Below are positions 1 through 10,524 of a stretch of DNA of 64,000 bases, piece by piece. Position numbers and translations under genes: made by a program. The DNA comes from Duganella sp. 1411 (lineage in GTDB: Bacteria; Pseudomonadota; Gammaproteobacteria; Burkholderiales; Burkholderiaceae_D): contig NZ_JAFICD010000001.1 in NCBI RefSeq assembly GCF_017833525.1, positions 124,001 to 188,000 of the forward strand, read 5' to 3'. Below the pieces are notes generated by a model. It did no database searches and was not told the origin of the DNA. It saw only the letters and a program-made list of their open reading frames with translations. Numbering within the stretch: position 1 is the stretch's first letter; every line of letters begins with the position of its first letter.

Positions 1-1
1 A

Positions 2-2437
2 CTGCCCGATCCGCGCCAGTTCGCCGCGATCGTGCTGCGCGCCCGCGCCGACGGTTCCAAGGTCACGCTGGGCGACGTCGCCCGCGTCGAGCTGGGCGCG
101 CAAGGCTACGGCAACGCCACGCGCGAGAACGGCATGGTCGCCACCGGCGCGGCCGTGATCCTGTCGCCCGGCGCCAACGCCGTCAGGACCGCCGACGCGG
201 TGCGCGCGCGCATGGCCGAGCTGGCGCCGTCGCTGCCGGCCGGCATGCGCTACTCGGTGCCGTTCGACACCGCGCCGTTCGTCAAGATCTCCATCGAAAA
301 GGTCGTCCACACCTTGATCGAGGCGATGGCGCTGGTGTTCCTGGTGATGTACCTGTTTTTGCAGAAGGTGCGCTACACCTTGATCCCGGCCATCGTCGCG
401 CCGATCGCCTTGCTCGGCACCTTAGCCGTGATGCTGGCGGCCGGCTACTCGATCAACGTGCTGACCATGTTCGGCCTGGTGCTGGCGATCGGCATCATCG
501 TCGACGACGCCATCGTGGTGGTCGAGAACGTCGAGCGCATCATGGCCACCGAGGGCCTGCCGCCGAAGGAGGCCACCTCCAAGGCGATGCGGGAGATCAC
601 CGGCGCCGTGGTCGGCATCACGCTGGTGCTGACGGCGGTGTTCATCCCGATGGCGCTCGCCGGCGGCTCGGTGGGCATCATCTACCGCCAGTTCACGCTG
701 TCGATGGTGGTGGCGATCCTGTTCTCGGCGCTGCTGGCGCTGACGCTGACGCCGGCGCTGTGCGCGACGCTGCTCAAGCCGGTCGCGCCCGGCGAGCACG
801 CCGCCAAGGGCCGCTTCTTCGGCTGGTTCAATCGGGGTTTCGAGCGCATGACGGCCGGCTACGAGGGCTGGGTGGTCAAGCTGGTCCGGCGCAGCGGGCG
901 CGCCATGCTGCTGTTCGCCGCGATCGTCGGCGCGCTGGCGTTCGGGTTCGCCAACCTGCCGTCGTCGTTCATGCCGGAGGAGGACCAGGGCTACTTCATC
1001 ACCTCGATCCAGCTGCCGGCCGACGCCACCACCGGGCGCACGCTGGACGTGGTCCAGCACTTCGAGCGGCATCTGGCCCAGCGCCCCGGCATCGAGAACA
1101 ACCAGTCGATTCTCGGCTTCAGCTTCTCCGGCTCCGGTGCCAACTCGGCCATGGCCTTCACCATGCTCAAGGACTGGGACCGGCGCGACGGCGCCAGCGC
1201 GGCCGAGGAGGTGGCCATGGCGGCGGAGGCGATGGGCCGCATCAATGAAGGCAGCGCCTACAGCGTCATGCCGCCCGCGATCGACGAGCTGGGCAATTCG
1301 TCCGGCTTCGCGCTGCGGCTGCAGGACCGCGCCAACCAGGGCCATGCGGCGCTGGTGGCGGCGCAGGACAAGCTGCTGGAACTGGCCGCGCACAGCGCCC
1401 TGGTGACCGGCGTGTATGCCGACGGCCTGCCGTCCGGCGCCAGCGTGCGGCTCGACATCGACCGCCAGAAGGCCGAGGCGCTGGGGGTGTCCTTCACCGC
1501 CATCGGCGAGACCTTGACCGCCGCCATGGGCTCGACCTATGTGAACGACTTCGTCAACAACGGCCGCGTGCAGCAGGTCATCATCCAGGCCGACGCGGCG
1601 GCGCGCATGCAGGTCGACGACGTGCTCAAACTGTACGTGCGCAACGCCGGCGGCGGCATGGTCGCGCTGTCCGAGGTCGTCACGCCGGTGTGGACCACGG
1701 CGCCGCAGCAGCTGCTGCGCTACCAGGGCTATCCGTCGCTGCGCATCACCGGCGCCGCCGCGCCGGGTGCCTCGTCGGGCGCCGCGATGGCCGAGATGGA
1801 GCGGCTGGCGGCGCAATTGCCGCCGGGCTTCGCGGTCGAATGGAGCGGGCAGTCGCTGCAGGAGCGCGGCTCGGCCGCGCAGGCGCCGATGCTGATGGCG
1901 CTGTCGATGCTGGTGGTGTTCCTGGTGCTGGCGGCGCTGTATGAAAGCTGGGCCATCCCGCTGTCGGTGATGCTGGTCGTGCCGCTCGGCCTGGTCGGCG
2001 CGGTGGCGGCCGTGCTGTTGCGCGACATGAACAACGACGTGTTCTTCAAGGTGGGCATGATCACCATCATCGGCTTGTCGGCCAAGAACGCGATTCTGAT
2101 CGTCGAATTCGCCAAGCAGTTGCACGCCGAGGGCAAGGGACTGGCCGAGTCGGCCATCGAGGCGGCCCGGCTGCGGCTGCGCCCGATTCTGATGACGTCG
2201 CTGGCGTTCGGCCTGGGCGTGGTGCCGCTGATGCTGGCCACCGGCGCCAGCGCCGAGACCCAGCACGCCATCGGCACCGGCGTGTTCGGCGGCATGATCA
2301 GCGCCACCGTGCTGGCCGTGTTGCTGGTGCCGGTGTTTTTCGTGGTCGTGCTGGGGATTGCGGAGGCGCTGGGGCGCCGCTTCGCCGGCCGCGGCGCGCC
2401 GCCGGCCGTCCCGGCTGTTACCACTGACAAGGATTGA
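2..2437 (+). CDS. RND multidrug efflux permease, HAE1 type (5' end cut by window)
   Basis: Inner-membrane proton/drug antiporter subunit of a tripartite efflux pump. The reading frame is open from base 2, so the gene starts outside the window. About 811 residues are present against roughly 1,040 in AcrB/MexB, so about 230 N-terminal residues are missing. The TM4 motif GIIVDDAIVVVENVER, with the paired Asp used in proton relay, lies near fragment residues 164-180. Hydrophobic blocks after it, two periplasmic porter regions and a final multi-TM block match the family. The outer-membrane factor starts one base after the stop codon. The periplasmic adaptor presumably lies upstream. Substrate cannot be read from the sequence. 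Confidence 0.95.
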   Translation: MPDPRQFAAIVLRARADGSKVTLGDVARVELGAQGYGNATRENGMVATGAAVILSPGANAVRTADAVRARMAELAPSLPAGMRYSVPFDTAPFVKISIEKVVHTLIEAMALVFLVMYLFLQKVRYTLIPAIVAPIALLGTLAVMLAAGYSINVLTMFGLVLAIGIIVDDAIVVVENVERIMATEGLPPKEATSKAMREITGAVVGITLVLTAVFIPMALAGGSVGIIYRQFTLSMVVAILFSALLALTLTPALCATLLKPVAPGEHAAKGRFFGWFNRGFERMTAGYEGWVVKLVRRSGRAMLLFAAIVGALAFGFANLPSSFMPEEDQGYFITSIQLPADATTGRTLDVVQHFERHLAQRPGIENNQSILGFSFSGSGANSAMAFTMLKDWDRRDGASAAEEVAMAAEAMGRINEGSAYSVMPPAIDELGNSSGFALRLQDRANQGHAALVAAQDKLLELAAHSALVTGVYADGLPSGASVRLDIDRQKAEALGVSFTAIGETLTAAMGSTYVNDFVNNGRVQQVIIQADAAARMQVDDVLKLYVRNAGGGMVALSEVVTPVWTTAPQQLLRYQGYPSLRITGAAAPGASSGAAMAEMERLAAQLPPGFAVEWSGQSLQERGSAAQAPMLMALSMLVVFLVLAALYESWAIPLSVMLVVPLGLVGAVAAVLLRDMNNDVFFKVGMITIIGLSAKNAILIVEFAKQLHAEGKGLAESAIEAARLRLRPILMTSLAFGLGVVPLMLATGASAETQHAIGTGVFGGMISATVLAVLLVPVFFVVVLGIAEALGRRFAGRGAPPAVPAVTTDKD

Positions 2438-2438
2438 T

Positions 2439-3818
2439 ATGAAATACCTGGTTTTACCCGGCCTGCTGCTGTCGCTGTCGGCCTGTACGCTGGTGCCGCC
2501 GCTGCAGCGCCCGGCCGCGCCGCTGCCGGCCCGCTACGACGACGCCGTCGTCGAGGCCGCCAATGGCGCCGACCTCGGCTGGCGTCAAATCTTCACCGAC
2601 GCGCGGCTGCGGCGCCTGATCGAACTGTCGCTGGAGAACAACCGCGACCTGCGCATCGCCACCTTGAATGTCGAGGCGGTGCGGGCGCAGTTGCGGCTCG
2701 CCGGCGCGGCCCGCCTGCCGTCGGTGTCGGCCAGCGGCGGCATGACGCGCCAGCGCGTGCCGGCCGACGCCGGCGGCGCCACCAGCGGCGTGCAGCAACA
2801 AGACAGCGCCGGCATCGGCCTGAGCGCCTTCGAAATCGACCTGTTCGGCCGGGTGCGCGCGCAGTCGGAGGCGGCGTTCGCCCGCTATCTGGCCAGCGAG
2901 GAGGGGCGGCGGGCGGCGCACATCGCGCTGGTCGGCGCGGTCGCCGACGCCTATTTTGCCGAGCTGCTGGCGAGCCAGCAGCTGCAACTGACCGCCAGCA
3001 CGCTGGCAGACTGGCGCGCGTCGCTGCGGATCGCGCGCCTGTTGCAGCAGGCGCGCCAGAACAGCGGGCTCGATATCGCGCAGGCGGAGGGGCAGGTCGC
3101 CACCGCCGAAGCCGACCTGGAGGCGCGCCGGCGCGCCGTGGCGCAGGCGCGCAACGCGCTCGAGCTGTTGGTCGGCACGGCCGTGCCGGCCGACCTGGCC
3201 GACGCCGTGCCGCTGGAAACGCAGGCGCTGCCGGCCGCGTTGCCGGCGGGCCTGCCGTCCGACCTGTTGACGCGCCGCCCCGATATCCTGCAGGCCGAAC
3301 AGGCGCTGCGGGCGAGCAACGCCGACATCGACGCCGCCCGCGCGGCGTTTTTCCCGCAGATCTCGCTGACCGCCTCGCTGGGTTTCGCCAGCCCGTCGCT
3401 GGCAACGCTGTTCGACGGCGCCCGGCGGACCTGGAGCTTCAGCCCGCAAATCACGCAGCCGCTGTTCCAGGGCGGCCGCTTGCGGGCCGAGCTGGACCTG
3501 GCCAGGATACGCAACAGCGCGGCCGTGGCGGACTACGAGCGCGTCGTTCAAACGGCGTTCAGGGAGGTGGCCGACGGCCTGGCGGCGCGCGCGACCTACG
3601 GCCAGCAGATCGCGGCGCAACTGCGGACTGTCGCCAGCGCGGAGCGGGTGCGGGAGCTGTCCGACCTGCGCTACCGCGCCGGCCAGGACGGCCGCCTGCA
3701 GTTGCTCGACGCCCAGCGCAGCGCGTATGGGGCGCGGCTGGTGCTGCTGGAGTTGCGGCGCGACCAGTTGCGCGCCACGACAGCCTTGTATAAAGCCTTG
3801 GGCGGGGGTTATCGGTAG
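2439..3818 (+). CDS. Outer-membrane efflux lipoprotein, NodT/OprM family
   Basis: TolC-like exit duct for the RND pump just upstream. The ATG follows the permease stop by one base, so the two are an operon; a longer in-frame extension inside the permease gene is unlikely. The 459-residue product starts with a lipoprotein signal ending LSLSAC, so Cys16 is the predicted lipid anchor. Two OEP repeats follow, with the family sequence LPSDLLTRRPDILQAEQAL in the centre. Length and domain order match OprM/NodT proteins. The last 10 bases overlap the 3' end of the opposing VirK-like gene. Confidence 0.93.
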   Translation: MKYLVLPGLLLSLSACTLVPPLQRPAAPLPARYDDAVVEAANGADLGWRQIFTDARLRRLIELSLENNRDLRIATLNVEAVRAQLRLAGAARLPSVSASGGMTRQRVPADAGGATSGVQQQDSAGIGLSAFEIDLFGRVRAQSEAAFARYLASEEGRRAAHIALVGAVADAYFAELLASQQLQLTASTLADWRASLRIARLLQQARQNSGLDIAQAEGQVATAEADLEARRRAVAQARNALELLVGTAVPADLADAVPLETQALPAALPAGLPSDLLTRRPDILQAEQALRASNADIDAARAAFFPQISLTASLGFASPSLATLFDGARRTWSFSPQITQPLFQGGRLRAELDLARIRNSAAVADYERVVQTAFREVADGLAARATYGQQIAAQLRTVASAERVRELSDLRYRAGQDGRLQLLDAQRSAYGARLVLLELRRDQLRATTALYKALGGGYR

Positions 3819-4726
3819 GGCCGGTCGGCGGCCCGGTCCAGCGTGGCGGAGACGGCGCAGATCAATTGACGCAGCGTTTCATGCCGCCGGCGCGCGCTGG
3901 AGCGCTTGCTCGATGCCATGGCCAGCAGGTCAGGCGGCGCCAGCGCGGCGCAGGGCAGGTGATAGTCGCCGTCCTCGCGCGGCTGGGCGCCGCATTCGCG
4001 CCAGAAGGCGTCGTAGTCGGCGTATACCTTGCCCTCCCTCAATGCGCTGCGGACCGTCCGGTTGCGGTTGCCAACCAGCCGCATGCCGGCGCAACCGAAG
4101 TGGCGGCCCATCGCCGAAATCAGCTTGATGAGCAAACTTTTCGGACGCAAGCCATGCAACTGGCGCGTTGCCTCGCGCACCAGCGACAAACCGGCGTCGT
4201 TCTTGGGGCCCTGCAGGCAGCCGATGCCGATTTCAGTGCCGGCCATACCCTGAAGGAAGGAAAACGCGCAGGAATACACCAGCGCCTCGCCATGCCATAG
4301 CTGCAACGTCAGTTCGCCCTCGCGCTCCATCGGTTCGATGGCGCGCAGCACCACCCTGAACGGGACGCCGGATTTGCCCGCCACGTTGCCCAGCTCGACA
4401 CCCGTGCGCGCCGCCTGCAAGACCAGCGGCCCCCAACCCTGGCGCAGGATCGAATGGTAGTGGCCGATGAGCACGGAGGTGCGCTGTGCGCTGTTGAGCG
4501 TGGTGGAAAGATAGGGCCGAAACGCCTTGCCGACCAGGCGGGGCCTGGCGGCCACCAGTTCGCGAAACATGGGGTCGGAATTGAGCAAACCCAGCCATCC
4601 ATGGGTGGCGTGGGGATGGATCACGCTTCGAAGCGCCAGCTTGATCAGTTCACGCAGCCGGGCCAGCGGCGTGCCCCCGTGCGCCCCCGAGCGCAGGGTG
4701 ATAGGCGAAGAATAATTGGTCATCAT
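3809..4726 (-). CDS. VirK/YbjX family protein (DUF535)
   Basis: 305-residue protein of the VirK/YbjX family, whose biochemical role is unclear; family members have been linked to virulence and antimicrobial-peptide resistance in enterics. Recognisable family stretches are RTSVLIGHYHSIL, LWHGEALVYSCAFSF and FWRECGAQPREDGDYHLP. The start is placed at the first of two adjacent ATG codons because AGAG lies about 6 bases before it; an upstream extension to about 4867 has no good ribosome site. No signal peptide or clear membrane segment is seen. It converges on the efflux operon with a 10-bp tail-to-tail overlap, so a functional link is not implied. Confidence 0.82.
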   Translation of the reverse strand: MMTNYSSPITLRSGAHGGTPLARLRELIKLALRSVIHPHATHGWLGLLNSDPMFRELVAARPRLVGKAFRPYLSTTLNSAQRTSVLIGHYHSILRQGWGPLVLQAARTGVELGNVAGKSGVPFRVVLRAIEPMEREGELTLQLWHGEALVYSCAFSFLQGMAGTEIGIGCLQGPKNDAGLSLVREATRQLHGLRPKSLLIKLISAMGRHFGCAGMRLVGNRNRTVRSALREGKVYADYDAFWRECGAQPREDGDYHLPCAALAPPDLLAMASSKRSSARRRHETLRQLICAVSATLDRAADRPYR

Positions 4727-5058
4727 GTTTGTCTCTACCGACGATAAAGTTCGGCAGAGTACGTCCACCATGCGAACCTTTGATGGGCGATGTGTGGAGA
4801 AACGGTGGAGGGATGAAATCTCTTCCGACAGCCTGGGCGGCCTCGGCCGCGATGTGCGCCACGCCACAACCGTAGGCCAAGAAACAACAGCCGACTGAAT
4901 CTATATGAATCGACTTGCTTCATAGAAATTGCTGTCATACACTTGCAAGCGCGTCCCACCGGTTTCGTTCCCGTGGACGCGCACCACCGGCCACGCACCC
5001 GCCGGCTTCCCATAGCCGCAGCAAGATCCCGCAGCCAACCTCTCCGACGAGGCACAAC

Positions 5059-6681
5059 ATGAACGCACTCCAGAACCTCAAGATCGGCACCCGCCTCAAT
5101 TGTGGCTTCGCCCTGTTGATCACGCTGCTGATCGCGCTGGCGGTTTTCGGTCTCAACCGCATCCACGCCATCGACGCCGACACCGAGATCATCGTGCATG
5201 ACCGCTACGTCAAGGTTGCATTGGCGCACACGATCGAAAACGAGGTCAACCGGCAGGCCAGGGCGCTGCGCACCGCGCTGATCGCCATGGACGACGACAT
5301 CTCGGTGCGCGAACTGGCCAAGATCAGCGATTCGGCACCGATCATCGGCAAGGCGCTCGACCAGCTGCAAACGATCATCCACAGCGAGCAGGGCAAGGCG
5401 GCGCTGCAGGCGCTGGTGGCGGCGCGCGCCACCTTCCAGGACCACGAACACCGTTTGATCGAGCTGATCAAATCGAAACAGGCCGACGCCGCCCACGATT
5501 ACATGCTCAAGGAAATCATTCCGCCGCAAACCGTTTATCTGGGCGCGATCGAGGCGTTCGCCCAGACCCAGGTCAAGGGGATGGATCAATTCGCCGAGGA
5601 AGCCAACCAGATGGCCGACCGCGCCAGCACGTGGATGATCGCGCTGTCGGTGGTGGCCACGCTGCTGGCCCTGGTCACCGCCCACTTCTTGACGCGGTCG
5701 ATCGTGCTGCCTTTGCGCCGCGCGCTGGAGGTGGCCAAAACCGTCGCCGGCGGCGATTTGCGCACCCGTTTCGACACCTGCGCCAAGGATGAGACGGGCC
5801 AGTTGCTGCTGGCCCTGAAGGAGATGAACGACAGCCTGAAGAACATCGTCGGCCAGGTGCGCGCCGGCACCGACACCATCGCCACCGCGTCGACCCAGAT
5901 CGCCAGCGGCAACCAGGACCTGTCCTCGCGCACCGAGCAGCAAGCCGGCGCGCTGGAGGAGACCGCCTCGTCGATGGAGGAGATCACCAGCACCGTGCGC
6001 GAGAACGGCGACAACGCCCGCCACGCCAACCAGATGGCCGTCTCCGCCTCGGACGTGGCGGTCAAGGGCGGCGCGGTCGTGGCGCGCGTGATCGACACCA
6101 TGGGCTCGATCACCGATTCGTCGCGCAAGATCGTCGACATCATCGGCGTCATCGACGGCATCGCCTTCCAGACCAACATCCTGGCGTTGAACGCGGCCGT
6201 CGAGGCGGCGCGCGCGGGCGAGCAGGGCCGTGGCTTCGCGGTGGTCGCCACCGAGGTGCGCAACCTGGCCCAGCGTTCGGCCTCGGCCGCCAAGGAGATC
6301 AAGGCGCTGATCGGCGACTCGGTCGAAAAGGTGGAGATGGGCAGCCAGCTGGTCAACCAGGCCGGCACCACGATGGACGAGATCGTCGCCAGCGTCAAAC
6401 GCGTGACCGACATCATGTCTGGCATCGCCGTCGCCACCCAGGAGCAGAACACCGGCATCGAGCAGGTCAACCAGGCCATCACCGAAATGGACGCCGTCAC
6501 CCAGCAAAACGCCGCGCTGGTGGAGGAGGCGGCGGCCGCCGCCGAATCGCTGCAAAACCAGGCCGTCTCGCTGGCCGAACTGGTCAGCGTGTTCAAACTC
6601 GACGCCGACCGCCCGGCCGCGCCGGCGGCACCGGTGGCGAAGGCCGCCGGCCACCGGTCGCTGCGGCTGGCGTCGGCCTAG
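5059..6681 (+). CDS. Methyl-accepting chemotaxis protein
   Basis: 540-residue transmembrane chemoreceptor. TM1 is at about residues 13-35, followed by a periplasmic four-helix-bundle type sensor region, TM2 at about 192-212, a HAMP linker, then a long coiled-coil signalling domain. The highly conserved hairpin tip ([20 protein letters not shown] and the following [18 protein letters not shown]) lies near residues 362-410. The ATG at 5059 follows GAGG with six-base spacing; in-frame sequence upstream is low-quality. There is no C-terminal NWETF-type CheR tether. No che genes are nearby, so it signals to a remote array. The ligand is not predictable. A secreted Cache protein lies downstream on the other strand. 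Confidence 0.95.
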   Translation: MNALQNLKIGTRLNCGFALLITLLIALAVFGLNRIHAIDADTEIIVHDRYVKVALAHTIENEVNRQARALRTALIAMDDDISVRELAKISDSAPIIGKALDQLQTIIHSEQGKAALQALVAARATFQDHEHRLIELIKSKQADAAHDYMLKEIIPPQTVYLGAIEAFAQTQVKGMDQFAEEANQMADRASTWMIALSVVATLLALVTAHFLTRSIVLPLRRALEVAKTVAGGDLRTRFDTCAKDETGQLLLALKEMNDSLKNIVGQVRAGTDTIATASTQIASGNQDLSSRTEQQAGALEETASSMEEITSTVRENGDNARHANQMAVSASDVAVKGGAVVARVIDTMGSITDSSRKIVDIIGVIDGIAFQTNILALNAAVEAARAGEQGRGFAVVATEVRNLAQRSASAAKEIKALIGDSVEKVEMGSQLVNQAGTTMDEIVASVKRVTDIMSGIAVATQEQNTGIEQVNQAITEMDAVTQQNAALVEEAAAAAESLQNQAVSLAELVSVFKLDADRPAAPAAPVAKAAGHRSLRLASA

Positions 6682-6790
6682 CCCTTCGCGCGGGATGCTT
6701 GCCGGTCAACCCCCGACCGGCGGCGCCCGCATGCGCGTACGAGAGCGCCTCCCGGTCTAGCCGCCGGCACACCCGGCATCCGGCGGGGGC

Positions 6791-7252
6791 TTATTTGTAG
6801 ACGCCGCAGCCGACCAGCGTGTCGTCGACTTTCTCGAAATACGTCGATTTCGATTCGATCGCCTTGCTCACCGGATTCGGCCATTTGTAATCGATCCAGC
6901 CCTTGCCCTTGGTTTTGGCGGTGTCGATCATCTCCTTCATGAAGAACTTGTCGTCGGCGTCCTTCAGGTTCATTAAATCCTTGCCGATCAGTTTGGCATT
7001 GGCGCCGTGGGCCTGCACCTTGCCGTTGAAATCGATGACGAACACATACAGGTCGCGGTCCTTGAACTGGCCGGCCTGATCGTTGAACGCGGCGTACGCC
7101 TTCGCCGGCCCGTTCGCTTTCAGATACTCGACGGCGCGCTGGACCATCGCGGTCGCCTCGGCGGCCGTGCCGCGGCCGTCGGCCGCCCAGCCCGGAACAT
7201 GGAGGGCCAGCACGCAGGCCGCGACGGACATCGATTTGAGCAATTGTTTCAT
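6791..7252 (-). CDS. Secreted single-Cache domain protein
   Basis: 153-residue protein with a signal peptide (residues 1 to about 23, ending PGWAA) followed by one small-molecule-binding Cache domain: FVIDFNGKVQAHGANAKLIG, then GWIDYKWPNP and a terminal VGCGVYK. It has no output domain, so it is probably a periplasmic binding or accessory protein. The start is set by GGGAGACGAAA before ATG. It converges with the chemoreceptor gene, which may be chance or may reflect a sensory pairing; that is inference. A GC-rich inverted repeat lies between the two 3' ends but lacks a T run. Confidence 0.8.
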   Translation of the reverse strand: MKQLLKSMSVAACVLALHVPGWAADGRGTAAEATAMVQRAVEYLKANGPAKAYAAFNDQAGQFKDRDLYVFVIDFNGKVQAHGANAKLIGKDLMNLKDADDKFFMKEMIDTAKTKGKGWIDYKWPNPVSKAIESKSTYFEKVDDTLVGCGVYK

Positions 7253-7512
7253 TTTCGTCTCCCGGAAAGGTCGTCTGTGTTGATCGTCTTCGATTGGTGC
7301 CGGCGCCCACGCGGCGGGGCCGGTGTTGAACGCTGATCCCATCGTAGCCCGTCCGCGCGGCCGGAAGTGTCATTGCGCGGACAATCGGCGCCGTGGCCGG
7401 CGCGATGTTGCGACAAGACAACAGACGCGCGCACGAATAGCGGCGGGCTAAAAAACCGCCCAATTGTCACGGGCCCGACAATTGCGCTCCGACAGCGATG
7501 CTACGCTAGGGT

Positions 7513-7538
7513 TTGACTTACGCTTACGTAAACGTCAA
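7513..7538. promoter_or_regulatory. LiuR-like palindromic operator
   Basis: Interrupted palindrome about 45 bases before the binding-protein start: TTGACTTACG on the left and CGTAAACGTCAA on the right. The right half, CTTACGTAAACGTCAA, resembles sites described for the MerR-family regulator LiuR of branched-chain amino-acid and acyl-CoA catabolism. The genes behind it (Leu/Ile/Val-type binding protein, acyl-CoA synthetase) fit that role. The regulator assignment is inference; the palindrome is seen directly. No convincing -10 element is placed. Confidence 0.5.
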
Positions 7539-7580
7539 AAAATGTGTTTCAGATAAGAAAACATAACGGAGACAAAACAT

Positions 7581-8789
7581 ATGAAGCTTACGCAGCTGTC
7601 GCTGGCCGCCGCCATGCTCACCGCGGTCATGGCCGGCGCCACCGCCCAGGTCAGCAACGACGCGGTGAAAATCGGCGTCATCACCGATCTGTCCGGCCTG
7701 TATTCGGACCTGTCCGGCCAGGGCTCGATCGCCGCCGCGCGCATGGCCATCGAGGACTTCGGCAAGACCGTGCTGGGCAAGCCGATCGAACTGCTCACCG
7801 CCGACAGCCACAACAAGGCCGACGTGGCCGCCTCCAGGGCGCGCGAATGGATCGACCAGCAGCACGTCGACGTGTTGATGGACCTGGTGCCGACCAACGC
7901 CGCGCTGGCGGTGATGGACATCGCGGCGCAAAAAAACAAGCTCGCCATCGTCGTCGGCTCGGCCTCGAGCGTCATCTCCAACGAGAAGTGCACGGCCACC
8001 AGCGTGCACTGGATGTACGACACCTATTCCAGTTCGGTCGGCACCGGCAAGGCGCTGCTCAAGCGCGGCGGCGACAGCTGGTACTTCCTCACCGCCGACT
8101 ACGCGTTCGGCAAGTCGCTGGAAAAGGACGTCTCCGACGTCGTCACGGCCGCCGGCGGCAAGGTGCTCGGCGCGGCCCGGCATCCGTTGAACAGCAACGA
8201 TTTTTCCTCCTTCCTGATGCAGGCGCAGGCCTCGAAGGCCAAGGTCATCGGCCTGGCTAACGCCGGCGGCGACGCCGTCAACGCCGTCAAGCAGGCCGGC
8301 GAGTTCGGCATCGCCACCAAGGGCGTGGTGGTGGCGCCGCTGTTGATGTTCATCAGCGACGTTCACGCCATCGGCCTGAAATACGCGCAGGACATGTACC
8401 TGACCGAGGGCTTTTATTGGGACTACAACGATGGCACGCGCGCCTGGTCGCGGCGCTTCTTCGCGATCCAAAAGAAGATGCCGACGATGGCGCAGGCCGG
8501 CATGTATTCGGCCGTGACCCACTATTTGAAGGCGGTCAAGGCGGCCGGCACGGACGACACGGCCGCCGTCATGACGAAAATGCGCGAGCTGCCCGTCAAT
8601 GACGTTATCATCCCCAAGGGCACCTTGCGCGCCGACGGCCGGATGGTGCACGACATGCTGCTGCTGCAAGTGAAGAAACCGGCCGAGTCGAAGTCGCCCT
8701 GGGACTACTACAGGGTGGTGGACGTGATCCCCGCCAACGAGGCGTTCAGGCCGTTGGCGCAGTCCGGTTGCGCGCTGGTCAAAAAATAG
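7581..8789 (+). CDS. ABC transporter substrate-binding protein, Leu/Ile/Val type
   Basis: 402-residue periplasmic binding protein with a signal peptide ending ATAQ near residue 22 and a type-1 periplasmic-binding fold. It opens with [20 protein letters not shown], typical of Peripla_BP_6 proteins, and runs to a C-terminal [14 protein letters not shown]. The ribosome site GGAGAC precedes ATG by eight bases. No permease or ATPase gene is adjacent, so it must use a remote transporter or act in sensing. Only 23 bases separate it from the acyl-CoA synthetase, suggesting co-transcription. The ligand could be a carboxylic or aromatic acid rather than an amino acid. Confidence 0.9.
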   Translation: MKLTQLSLAAAMLTAVMAGATAQVSNDAVKIGVITDLSGLYSDLSGQGSIAAARMAIEDFGKTVLGKPIELLTADSHNKADVAASRAREWIDQQHVDVLMDLVPTNAALAVMDIAAQKNKLAIVVGSASSVISNEKCTATSVHWMYDTYSSSVGTGKALLKRGGDSWYFLTADYAFGKSLEKDVSDVVTAAGGKVLGAARHPLNSNDFSSFLMQAQASKAKVIGLANAGGDAVNAVKQAGEFGIATKGVVVAPLLMFISDVHAIGLKYAQDMYLTEGFYWDYNDGTRAWSRRFFAIQKKMPTMAQAGMYSAVTHYLKAVKAAGTDDTAAVMTKMRELPVNDVIIPKGTLRADGRMVHDMLLLQVKKPAESKSPWDYYRVVDVIPANEAFRPLAQSGCALVKK

Positions 8790-8812
8790 GCCCCGGCCAT
8801 ATGGAGAGTTCT

Positions 8813-10492
8813 ATGCAGGAACAATTAAGTTATGTGCACGGCGCCCACGACGTGCCGCTCATCGGGGTGACGATCGGCCCCTATCTTGCCTCGATCGCGG
8901 CGCGCCACGGCGACAGCGACGCGGTCGTCGTTCCCCATCAAAACGTGCGCTGGAGCTACCGCGAGTTCGACCAGCGCGTCACCCGCGTGGCCGCCGGGCT
9001 GCTCAAGCTCGGCCTGTCGCCGGGCGACCGGGTCGGCATCTGGTCGCAGAACTGCGCCGAGTGGGTGCTGGTGCAGTTCGCCACCGCCCGGGCCGGGTTG
9101 ATCATGGTGAACATCAATCCGGCCTACCGGCGCTCGGAGCTCGAGTATGTGCTCGACAAGGTGCAGTGCAGCGCGCTGATCCTGGCGCCGGCGTTCAAGT
9201 CGAGCGACTACATCGCCATCGTGCGCGACGTGGTGCCGGCCATCCACCACGCCAGGCCGGGCGGCTTGCACTCCGAACTGCTGCCGCATCTGCGCCACGT
9301 GATCCGGCTCGGCGACGAACGCACCGCCGGCATGTACAACTTCGGCGAGCTGCTGGCCGAGCCCAGCGCCGAACAGCTCGCGCAGCTGGCGCGGGTCGAG
9401 GCGGGGCTGCAGTTCGACGACCCGGTCAACATCCAGTTCACCTCGGGCACCACGGGCGCGCCCAAGGGCGCGACGCTGACCCACCACAACATCCTCAACA
9501 ACGGCTTCTTCATCGGCGAGGCGATGCGCTTGGGCGGCGACGACCGGCTGTGCATCCCGGTGCCGCTGTACCACTGCTTCGGCATGGTGCTTGGCAATCT
9601 GGCCTGCGTCACGCACGGCGCCGCCATGGTCTTCCCGGGCGAGAGCTTCGAGCCCAAGGCGGTGCTGGAGGCGGTGCAAGCAGAACGCTGCACGGCGCTG
9701 CACGGCGTGCCGACAATGTTCATCGCCATGCTCGACCATCCGGAGTTCGGCGACTACGACCTGTCGACGCTGCGCACCGGCATCATGGCCGGCTCGCCGT
9801 GCCCGGAGGAGGTCATGAGCCGCGTCATCGGCACCATGCACATGAGCGAGATCACCATCGCCTACGGCATGACCGAGACCTCGCCGGTCAGTTTCCAAAG
9901 CTCGGTCGACGACCCGGTGGCGCTGCGCGTGGCCACCATCGGCCGCGTGCACCCGCATCTGGAGGTCAAGATCGTCGACGGCGCCGGCCGCATCGTGCCG
10001 CGCGGCGTCAAGGGCGAGCTGCTCACGCGCGGCTACTCGGTCATGCTCGGCTACTGGGGCGACGACGAGCGCACCCGCGAGACCATCGACGATGCGCGCT
10101 GGATGCACACCGGCGACCTGGCCGTCATCGACGAGCAGGGCTACGCCACCATCGTCGGCCGCTCGAAGGACATGGTCATCCGCGGCGGCGAGAACATCTA
10201 CCCGCGCGAGGTGGAGGAATTCCTGTACCGGCACCCCAAGGTGCGGGACGTGCAATGCGTGGGCGTGCCGGACCGAAAATACGGCGAGGAGCTGTGCGCC
10301 TGCGTGATCCTGCGCCCGGGCATGCAGGCCGACGCCGACGACATCCGCGCCTTCTGCCAGGGACAGATCGCCCACTACAAGGTGCCGCGCTACGTCGTGT
10401 TCGTGGACGCCTTCCCGATGACGGTGACCGGAAAAATCCAGAAGTACCTGTTGCGCGAGCAAATCACCGGCGACCTCGGGCTGGGCGTTTGA
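8813..10492 (+). CDS. Acyl-CoA synthetase (AMP-dependent, fatty/short-chain acid type)
   Basis: 559-residue ANL-superfamily enzyme that adenylates a carboxylic acid and transfers it to CoA. The ATP loop [10 protein letters not shown] is near residue 209, YGMTETSP near 350, the hinge block [20 protein letters not shown] near 448, and the catalytic Lys in TGKIQKYLL near 540. The second of two nearby ATG codons is chosen because GGAGAG lies just before it. Similar AMP-binding genes often sit in leucine/isovalerate (liu) clusters, which agrees with the upstream palindrome. It is flanked at 23 and 32 bases by genes on the same strand. The exact acid is not predictable. Confidence 0.92.
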   Translation: MQEQLSYVHGAHDVPLIGVTIGPYLASIAARHGDSDAVVVPHQNVRWSYREFDQRVTRVAAGLLKLGLSPGDRVGIWSQNCAEWVLVQFATARAGLIMVNINPAYRRSELEYVLDKVQCSALILAPAFKSSDYIAIVRDVVPAIHHARPGGLHSELLPHLRHVIRLGDERTAGMYNFGELLAEPSAEQLAQLARVEAGLQFDDPVNIQFTSGTTGAPKGATLTHHNILNNGFFIGEAMRLGGDDRLCIPVPLYHCFGMVLGNLACVTHGAAMVFPGESFEPKAVLEAVQAERCTALHGVPTMFIAMLDHPEFGDYDLSTLRTGIMAGSPCPEEVMSRVIGTMHMSEITIAYGMTETSPVSFQSSVDDPVALRVATIGRVHPHLEVKIVDGAGRIVPRGVKGELLTRGYSVMLGYWGDDERTRETIDDARWMHTGDLAVIDEQGYATIVGRSKDMVIRGGENIYPREVEEFLYRHPKVRDVQCVGVPDRKYGEELCACVILRPGMQADADDIRAFCQGQIAHYKVPRYVVFVDAFPMTVTGKIQKYLLREQITGDLGLGV

Positions 10493-10524
10493 GGCCGCGT
10501 TCCTGGCCGAGGGAGTGATCCGGA

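Noticed and set aside
422-2266. Long minus-strand open frame opposite the RND permease
   Set aside because: Composition is Arg/His/Gln-rich antisense of a high-GC gene, with no family resemblance; the plus-strand RND motifs are unambiguous.
6717-6790. GC-rich inverted repeat between chemoreceptor and Cache genes as a terminator
   Set aside because: CCGCCGG/CCGGCGG can pair, but no T run follows on either strand, so a Rho-independent terminator is not supported.
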